From positions 65,732,180-65,796,179 of the forward strand of contig NC_086380.1 of assembly GCF_036588685.1 (NCBI RefSeq): 64,000 nucleotides of DNA. The letters run 5' to 3'. The first letter of the stretch is position 1; each line of letters opens with the position of its first letter. Made by a program: the position numbers and the translations under genes. The notes beneath the pieces were generated by a model. It was not told where the DNA came from. It saw only the letters and a list, made by a program, of their open reading frames with translations, and searched no databases. The stretch comes from Mytilus trossulus (lineage: Eukaryota > Mollusca > Bivalvia > Mytilida > Mytilidae). Positions 59,401 through 64,000 of this stretch are shown here, piece by piece.

Positions 59401-61439
59401 ATACCGGAATAGTTCAAATGTTAATAAACAATAATGCAGAAATTAATAAGTGTGGAGGAACTGGATCATCACCTATGTACATTGCTTGTCAGGAAGGACA
59501 TACCGAAATAGTTCAAATGTTAATAAACAATAAGGCAGACATTAATAAGTGTACTGATAACAAAGTATCACCTCTGTTCATTGCTTGTCAGAAAGGACAT
59601 ACCGAAATAATTCAAATGTTGATAAACAATAATGCTGACATTAATAAGTGTACTGATCAAAAAGCATCCCCTCTGTTCATTGCTTGTCAGAAAGGACATA
59701 CCGAAATAGTTCAAATGTTGATAAACAATAATGCTGACATTAATAAGTGTACTGATCAAAAAGCATCCCCTCTGTTCATTGCTTGTCAGAAAGGACATAC
59801 CGAAATAGTTCAAATGTTGATAAACAATAATGCTGACATTAATAAGTGTACTGATCAAAAAGCATCCCCTCTGTTCATTGCTTGTCAGGAAGGACATACC
59901 GAAATAGTTCAAATGTTGATAAACAATAATGCTGACATTAATAAGTGTATTGATCAAGAAGTATCCCCTCTGTTCAGTGCTTGTCAGGAAGGACATACCG
60001 AAATAGTTCAAATATTAATAAACAATAAGGCAGACATTAATAAGTGTAAAGACCAAGAGGTTTCACCCCTGTTCATTGCTTGTTCAAAAGGTCGTACTGA
60101 AATAGTTGAGTTGTTACTTAACAATAATGCAGACATTGAAACGAGCACAGCTAAAGGATCGTCACCCATGTCCATTGCTTGTAATAAAGGACATACTGAA
60201 ATAGTTCAATTATTAATAAACAATAATACTGATGTAAATGCAAGAACTAATAAAGAAGTATCACCGCTGTTCATGGCTTGTCAGGAAGGACATACCGGAA
60301 TAGTTCAAATGTTAATAAACAATAATGCAGAAATTAATAAGTGTGGAGGAACTGGATCATCACCTATGTACATTGCTTGTCAGGAAGGACATACCGAAAT
60401 AGTTCAAATGTTAATAAACAATAAGGCAGACATTAATAAGTGTACTGATAACAAAGTATCACCTCTGTTCATTGCTTGTCAGAAAGGACATACCGAAATA
60501 ATTCAAATGTTGATAAACAATAATGCTGACATTAATAAGTGTACTGATCAAAAAGCATCCCCTCTGTTCATTGCTTGTCAGAAAGGACATACCGAAATAG
60601 TTCAAATGTTGATAAACAATAATGCTGACATTAATAAGTGTACTGATCAAAAAGCATCCCCTCTGTTCATTGCTTGTCAGAAAGGACATACCGAAATAGT
60701 TCAAATGTTGATAAACAATAATGCTGACATTAATAAGTGTACTGATCAAAAAGCATCCCCTCTGTTCACTGCTTGTCAGGAAGGACATACCGAAATAATT
60801 CAAATGTTGATAAACAATAAGGCAGACATTAATAAGTGTAAAGACCAAGAATTTTCACCCCTGTTCATTGCTTGTTTAAAAGATCGTACTGAAATAGTTG
60901 AGTTGTTACTTAACAATAATGCAGACATTGAAAAACGCACAGCTAAAGGATCGTCACCCTTGTGCATTGCTTGTCGGAAAGGACATACTGAAATAGTTCA
61001 ATTATTAATAAACAATAAGACTGACGTAAATGCATACAATAGTAAAGTCGGAACACCTCTGTTCATTGCATGTTGGGAAGGACATACTGTAGCAGTTGAT
61101 ATGCTTATACAAAATTCGGCAGATGTTAACATGTGTATCGATAATGAAGTATCACCTTTGTTCACTGCTTGTCAGGAAGGACATACCGAAATAGTTCAAA
61201 TGTTAATAAACAATAATGCTGACATTTATAAGTGTAAAGATCAAGAACTATCACCCCTGTTCGTTGCTTGTTTACAAGGTCGTACTGAAATAGTTGAGAT
61301 ATTAATAAACAATAATGCAGACATTGATAAGCGCACAGATATTGGTTCGTCTCCTCTGTCCGTTGCTTGCCATAAAGGACATACTAAAATAGTCGACATG
61401 TTACTAAAAAAGAAGGCAGGCATTATTAAAATGTCTTGA
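41229..61439 (+). CDS. Multi-exon host gene: DZIP3-like HEPN / STAND NTPase / ankyrin repeat protein
   Basis: I join four coding exons (41,229-41,442; 49,284-49,513; 53,722-54,004; 55,759-61,439) into one 2135-aa product. The splice phases are 1, 0 and 1 and all match, with GT/AG at every junction. Residues 1-148 resemble the DZIP3/hRUL138-like HEPN domain, with R-x4-H at 123-128. Residues 149-242 form a coiled coil. Residues 243 to about 690 form a STAND-type NTPase (Walker A GSLGTGKSS at 282, Walker B LFVVDDF near 326, SCR at 367-369). About 44 ankyrin repeats follow. As known for this type, HEPN domains are often RNases, STAND modules act as nucleotide switches and ankyrin arrays bind ligands. 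A role in innate immune sensing is inference. No signal peptide or membrane span, so probably cytoplasmic. Introns are large and full of repeats. Confidence 0.85.
42613..42675 (+). repeat. Dispersed repeat family G, fragment
   Basis: AGAGGGGCGAATGATACCAG followed by AGACAATCAAACTCATA. Same block as at 28,545. Confidence 0.6.
43503..43705 (+). repeat. Dispersed repeat family A, copy 4
   Basis: Well preserved: AAGATGTGGTATTAATGCCA, then CACCGTACGGCCTTCAACAA and AAACTAACGGCATTATTTAT. The last third of the family is missing. Confidence 0.8.
44318..45847 (+). pseudogene. Penelope-like reverse transcriptase with two frame breaks
   Basis: The first frame (44,318-45,166) contains KYVVVPADKASNNIVFVCKS, the Penelope-type block LPCLYWIPKLHKIPYKQRYI and FSTLYTSIPHVKL (motif A region). 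Near 45,166 the meaningful reading passes to the frame beginning at about 45,175: FQQIVGIPMGTNCAPL (motif B), FRYIDDVLSINNP (active site YIDD) and ASFLDLYLEFDL. Near 45,590 it passes to a third frame: SPAYGIYISQLIRCSRACSS up to a stop at 45,847. Both breaks look like small indels. No GIY-YIG nuclease domain follows. Catalytic aspartates are still visible, so inactivation is recent or partly due to sequencing errors. It lies in intron 1, in the gene's orientation. Confidence 0.8.
45848..46477. other. Non-coding stretch after the Penelope-like relic
   Basis: AT-rich, probably the element's 3' untranslated part. No gene and no clear end is seen. Confidence 0.4.
46478..47010 (+). repeat. Dispersed repeat family B, long copy 3
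   Basis: Plus-strand counterpart of 30,688-31,231: begins ATATAGGAAGATGTGGTGTG and contains GGAGCCTTGGCTCACACCGA, AACGTTTAAATGGATCCAAA and the same flank up to about 47,010. Open frames here belong to the repeat. Confidence 0.8.
47220..47345 (-). repeat. 3' region repeat shared with 51,020-51,160
   Basis: GAGAGTACTCGCAGTTACTG followed by CAGCTAGTT, and TCATGCATCAGAGACTAAAA, recur with changes at 51,040-51,110. In both places reverse-transcriptase remnants follow on the right, so this is the 3' untranslated end of that element. Confidence 0.6.
47465..48065 (-). pseudogene. Second reverse-transcriptase relic (C-terminal part), inverted
   Basis: Open on the minus strand from about 48,065 to the stop at 47,465, with no own start for most of it. 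Readable blocks are CPFLDLDISISNGKLHTKIY, KRDDFSFPIVNFPFLDGDVP and APSYGVYISQLVRFARVCSD. These parallel the C-terminal part of the Penelope-like relic at 45,490-45,847 but come from a different, diverged element with a longer tail (GISHPKFYGNIVLKARKLLC). The palm with the active site is missing. Confidence 0.65.
48066..48349 (+). repeat. Dispersed repeat family F, copy 1
   Basis: Contains CATGTGATTATGGACTTTCC and ATTTTCCTCTGAGTTCAGTA. An inverted copy lies at 52,757-53,043. It continues the reverse-transcriptase relic beside it, so it may be another part of the same retroelement. Confidence 0.7.
48775..49310 (+). repeat. Degenerate ~33-bp minisatellite running into the exon 2 acceptor
   Basis: Units of the type GATTCAACAACTTTTGATGT followed by TACAGGTGTACCT recur about fifteen times with decay. 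The last unit holds the real acceptor (TTATAG at 49,278-49,283) and the first codons of exon 2 (GTGTAACCGATTCCTCAACT, then TTTGATGTAACC). Earlier units keep AG/GTGTA or AG/ATGTA steps at 48,963, 49,061 and 49,127. Confidence 0.7.
49284..49513 (+). CDS. Coding exon 2: second half of HEPN domain with R-x4-H
   Basis: Starts with two bases that finish the split Gly and then VTDSSTFDVTLMICLIRHLT. It contains GFDSLPHPVETTPGPDLARI and WYRNYLAHH, where Arg123 and His128 form the HEPN R-x4-H motif. It ends AWIDISL at codon 148, in phase 0. The donor is CTT/GTAAGT at 49,514. The acceptor choice is fixed by phase with exon 1, though the repeat before it offers decoys. Confidence 0.8.
50166..50474 (-). 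repeat. Dispersed repeat family A, copy 5 (nearly full length)
   Basis: The plus strand reads CATGTCTAATCCCGCCACAT, then GCTTTGCTCATTGTTGAAGG and GGCAATCATACC. It is the left arm of an inverted pair with the next copy. Confidence 0.8.
50548..50858 (+). repeat. Dispersed repeat family A, copy 6 (nearly full length)
   Basis: Begins AAAAAGAAGATGTAGTATTA and ends TTTTTGGCGGGGTTAAAAAT. Only about 73 bp separate it from copy 5 in opposite orientation, so a transcript could fold into a ~300-bp imperfect hairpin. Confidence 0.8.
51020..51420 (-). pseudogene. Strongly decayed reverse-transcriptase 3' end
   Basis: 51,020-51,160 matches the 3' region at 47,220-47,345. 51,290-51,400 (AATTGTTATACCAATAAAAA and on) aligns by eye with 47,490-47,600, the C-terminal coding part of the relic there. 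No frame remains open. Confidence 0.45.
52757..53043 (-). repeat. Dispersed repeat family F, copy 2 (inverted)
   Basis: GGAGGAAAATCCAATCGGTA and TAATCACATGGCAAAATCAA are the complement of family F copy 1. It ends AATAGTCAAAATATGGGTAC. Confidence 0.7.
53317..53670 (+). repeat. Dispersed repeat family C, copy 2
   Basis: Begins GAGAATGGAAATGGGGAATG and contains AGACAACAACCCGACCATAA and GGCTCCTGACTTGGGACAGG. Open frames here on both strands are the repeat, not genes. It ends about 50 bp before exon 3. Confidence 0.75.
53722..54004 (+). CDS. Coding exon 3: coiled-coil linker
   Basis: The acceptor GTGTCTGTAG ends at 53,721. The exon reads AVSRLGGQSLNQECQDLKVK, then a Glu/Lys/Gln heptad-rich stretch (EIKQSQEEMKELKQTMDILG and on) and ends KDPIPWNMK plus one base. 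The donor is AAAG/GTACAT at 54,005. Phase 0 at the start and phase 1 at the end match the neighbours. The longer frame to 54,141 reads into the intron. The helix probably links or oligomerises the HEPN and NTPase modules. Confidence 0.8.
54005..55758 (+). other. Intron 3 of the HEPN-STAND-ankyrin gene
   Basis: A 1.75-kb intron. It is AT-rich without features up to about 55,300, then holds a shortened MITE-like family D copy that ends about 70 bp before the acceptor TTTTCTTTTTAG. Confidence 0.7.
55305..55690. mobile_element. MITE-like family D, copy 2 (ends lost)
   Basis: Same interior as copy 1: AAACACTTAAGTGTCTAC, then GAAAGTGGCCGCATCAGTGT and TTTAGTAATTTAGCATGACT. Both terminal repeats are missing, and the right half of the central palindrome has lost its GCGGCCAC. 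Confidence 0.75.
55759..61439 (+). CDS. Coding exon 4: STAND NTPase and about 44 ankyrin repeats
   Basis: This single 5.7-kb exon starts with two bases finishing a Gly, then LIKEDLEVWKEADKMYIEIN. Walker A GSLGTGKSS, Walker B LLFVVDDFCG and VMSCRLQVY (with a sensor-like Arg) follow. Next comes a winged-helix-like and helical region typical of STAND proteins (NLLSEDICLSKTEKKSIAEL, YCALALCVMFNNRVKEEWFT), then IIDDWSRGNVVDVFCNIN. Ankyrin repeats of exactly 33 residues (99 bp) run from 57,090 to the TGA at 61,437-61,439, with the core SPLFIACQEGHTEIVQMLIN. One degenerate repeat precedes them. Frames on the opposite strand over the repeats are mirror artefacts. Confidence 0.95.
57090..61436 (+). 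repeat. 99-bp ankyrin repeat array, 44 units, with 891-bp block duplication
   Basis: Units start every 99 bp from 57,090. Units 20-28 (58,971-59,861) and 29-37 (59,862-60,752) are nearly identical over 891 bp, nine units each. Units 7-10 resemble 38-41, and 11-12 resemble 42-43, so older block copying also occurred. The beginning (units 1-17) is more varied than the middle. Confidence 0.95.
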
Positions 61440-61880
61440 TAAAGCAAGATTATAGTGCTTGTGAAAAGTGACATACTGATTTGTGGATATGACTTTTACG
61501 ATTAATAAGAGAGAACAGGCACCACTAGATATTGCAAAAAATGAGAAATAATTAAATACTGTGTTATATTTAGTTCAGATACATGACAAATATGCAATAC
61601 AAATTATATTTCGTTCTATGGTATGATTTTCATTATACTTCTTTTCTGTATTGTTTAAAATTCGATTTTTTTAACCTTGATTATGTGTAAATTGTTTTCA
61701 ATATTTAAAATCTGCAGGATACCATATGGCCTTCAACGGGCTGATTAGTGTACATCACAATAAACGAAAACGAATATAATAAACAATAAATATACCCACT
61801 GAATTGGTATCATATAAAAAAAGATAAAACTCATAACAGATACTTATAATAATGTTTGAGGTCAAATTTGGTTTAATATT
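61440..61880 (+). other. 3' untranslated region and polyadenylation signals
   Basis: No gene. Three AATAAA hexamers lie at 61,759-61,764, 61,778-61,783 and 61,785-61,790, about 320-350 bp after the stop, a likely 3' end for the gene. Confidence 0.5.
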
Positions 61881-62280
61881 GCTATGTTTGCTTTCATTCC
61901 ATTCAGTGGTTCTCTAAAAGAAGACATTTGTGTGTATTTCATATAGGGTCATATGTTAAACTAAGTACCCCGCTGGTGGCAATCTTGTATGATGGATCGA
62001 CTACAAAGTATCAACACTTGGTCAGCACCTAATAAGGAACATGCATGCTATGTTTGGTTTCATTCCATTCAATGGTTCTCTGAAAGAAGAAATTTTTATT
62101 TTTTGCCCATTGGATTCTATGTTAACCACAGTCTCCAGCGTGTAGACATCTTGGATGGTGGATTGGCTACAAAGTACCAACACATGTTCAGCACCTCATA
62201 AGAAACATTCATGCTATATTTGGTTTCATTCCATGCAGTGGTTCTATAAAGAAGACATTTGTATGTATTTCCCATAGTAG
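61880..62280. repeat. Degenerate tandem repeat, about 165-bp unit, three copies
   Basis: TTTCATTCCATTCAGTGGTT recurs near 61,893, 62,060 and 62,224 with changes. Between the copies, CTACAAAGTATCAACACTTG and GTCAGCACCTAATAAG recur near 62,000 and 62,168. Short frames here are the repeat. Confidence 0.7.
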
Positions 62281-62336
62281 TCCAGCGGTCAAAAGCATAT
62301 TTCAGACGAATTGTGCACATCCTGCTACAAGCATGG

Positions 62337-62907
62337 AAAGGAGTAGGTCCGGTAAGGGCCAATTTTGGCCTCAAATTTCAGGTTCATCTAACGAAGGATT
62401 GTATCACGTTTTAAACACTTACGTGTCTATTTCAATTGATTCAATTAGTTTATGTGAAATATTTTAACTGATTTAGTCAGTAAAAACGCTCCGATTCAAG
62501 CTTAAATATGAAAAATCTATCAAATATGCCAAAAAACGTCACTTTTCAGATGGTTTTTGTCAAAAAATGAAAGTGGCCGCATCCGTGTTCATCCTCAACT
62601 TTTATCTATGTTATGTATTATCATCAAATACAACTTACATTTCAATATTATGAATGAACACGAATGCGGCCACTTTCATTTATGACGCAAACCGTGTAAA
62701 ATTTAACTAAAAAAATAAAATTGTGAAGGTTTCAGTAATTTAACATGACTTTATGTTGCTAGTAACCGATATGTGCGCATTGTACTGTCAAAAACAGCCC
62801 ATATTCATGAAGCAGAGCATTCTACTTTTTAGTAAATAGCTGAAAGATTACATTTTCACAATTTTGTAAAACTGCTATATTTTGGGGCCAAACAAACTTA
62901 ATCCTTT
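62337..62907. mobile_element. MITE-like family D, copy 3 (full length)
   Basis: Begins AAAGGAGTAGGTCCGGTAAG and ends TTAATCCTTT. The centre has GAAAGTGGCCGCATC with GATGAACACGAATGCGGCCA-like sequence inverted. 571 bp, against 566 bp for copy 1. Confidence 0.8.
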
Positions 62908-62929
62908 GGCATAGCTCTTCCTCAACTAT

Positions 62930-63360
62930 TACACTTTTATTTGAGATAATGAGGCGTTTGAAAAAAATGTCTCACTTCCGGTAAAATCCCCAAATGGCGG
63001 ACATCATACTTAAATCAGTCCAATATCGAAGGCTAGTATGTGAAAAGGTATTATTATCATGCTGCTATAATATTTGGTAAAAACCTTTGTTATGTACTAC
63101 TTTCGGATATATTATAGCGATAAGATGTCTTTAAAAACACTACTTCTGGTAAAATCCGACATGGCGGACATTGTACTAAAATAAGCTTATTTTTTAGGGA
63201 GGATGATTGAAAAGTGTTTTAACGTATTGCTACTATCATTACATTGTGTGCAGGAACCTTTCTTTGATGCTTCTTAGGGACACAATGTATAAGACATATG
63301 TCTTAAAAACCCTTACTTCCGATAATATTCAAAATGGCAGACATAGAAATATCATTTTTT
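62930..63360. repeat. Degenerate tandem repeat, about 170-bp unit, three copies
   Basis: CACTTCCGGTAAAATCC then ATGGCGGACAT recurs at about 62,971, 63,143 and 63,316 (ATGGCAGACAT in the last). No frame spans it. Confidence 0.65.
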
Positions 63361-64000
63361 TATTTTGATTTTCAACTTTTTTTCAAAATGTGAAGAAAGT
63401 GTGTTCCTTTTTTTTGTGGTGGTCATTAAATTTTGGCTTTAAGTTATCCTCTTTACCACTAATCATATTCTGTAGTTGTTTTTTAAATACAAAATTAACA
63501 ATTCCGTTAAAAAAAACTTATACGGCGTAAATGTCAAAGATGAGTCCGCAATCCATATCTTCGATTTATCGATGTTTTGGATAGATTGATTAAAACAAAA
63601 TAAAGTCACTTAAGTGCTAAAACATTTTAAAATTACCACTATTTGGCAAAAAACATGTTAATTCCCAGTCACCATCACATGCACACGACGCAGGGCACGG
63701 GAGACTTGATTTTCTACATTAACAACAACCGCGGCAACCTTTCTCACATCCACAATGTGCAAGCTTCTAACAAAATGATGAGACCTCAGGAAGAGTTTTT
63801 AAAAGTGACCCTCTTTGTCCCTTCGTCATCCATTAGCGCATGGACTGGGTATCACAAGAGCCAATTTCAAGCTCGTCTCCTAAACACGTGTCTTAGTGTA
63901 TTGAACGTTTTTTAAGATGGAAAATTCTAAACTAAGTTGAGGGAACATTCTCAACTAGCCTTCCTTTTTGCGTAAATAGTTATTTCTTGATTTGTCAACC
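63361..64000. other. Right end of window with a short unidentified frame
   Basis: A 90-codon plus-strand frame at 63,643-63,915 lies in DNA richer in G+C than its surroundings. It reads TGDLIFYINNNRGNLSHIHN and AWTGYHKSQFQARLLNT. I do not recognise it; it could be an exon, a retroelement piece or chance. The rest is AT-rich and shows nothing. Confidence 0.3.

Noticed and set aside
58728..60848. Long minus-strand open frames (about 130-147 codons) with repeats of MNYFGMSFLTSTEQRG
   Set aside because: They are exact mirrors of the 99-bp ankyrin units on the other strand, with the same period and no independent start context.

Overview
The window looks like nuclear DNA of a bivalve mollusc, most likely a mussel (Mytilidae). 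It is AT-rich and gene-poor, with long introns. It is full of decayed retroelements and of dispersed repeat families that I recall from mussel sequences. It also carries a gene of the HEPN / STAND NTPase / ankyrin type that is strongly expanded in bivalves. The species call rests on recall, not on a search.

Region 1 (1 to about 13,212) is most of a Polinton/Maverick (adintovirus-like) element, cut by the left window edge. It holds the 5' end of a retroviral-type integrase, a 1252-aa protein-primed family-B DNA polymerase, an A32-like packaging ATPase, a probable double-jelly-roll major capsid protein, a probable penton, a possible fibre, and six to eight small or membrane-associated proteins of unknown role. 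All frames are open. Genes are packed at virus-like density, with 15- and 30-bp divergent promoters and overlapping ends. No adenain-like maturation protease is visible. A short GC-rich hairpin-like repeat has spread through the element, partly in frame inside genes.

Region 2 (13,213-15,766) is a broken Ty3/Gypsy pol. It starts abruptly in mid reverse transcriptase exactly where the Polinton flank ends, so the Polinton may have inserted into it.

Region 3 (15.8-41.1 kb) has no intact gene that I can recognise. It contains several dispersed repeat families, a terminal-inverted-repeat MITE-like family (18,522-19,087), a nearly exact 2183-bp tandem duplication in 2.2 copies (21,961-26,783) with exon-like segments, a hAT relic, a broken Penelope-like reverse transcriptase and an integrase fragment.

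Region 4 (41,157-61,439, + strand) is, in my reading, one host gene of four coding exons: 41,229-41,442, 49,284-49,513, 53,722-54,004 and 55,759-61,439. All three junctions keep phase, and the product is 2135 aa. It has an N-terminal DZIP3-like HEPN domain with an intact R-x4-H motif, a coiled coil, a STAND-type P-loop NTPase and about 44 ankyrin repeats. Nine of those repeats were duplicated very recently as an 891-bp block. The first intron ends in a degenerate ~33-bp minisatellite whose unit contains the splice acceptor and the start of exon 2. Introns hold Penelope-like relics and repeat copies.

Region 5 (61.4-64 kb) is downstream DNA with clustered AATAAA signals, two degenerate ~170-bp tandem arrays, another MITE copy and a short unidentified open frame.
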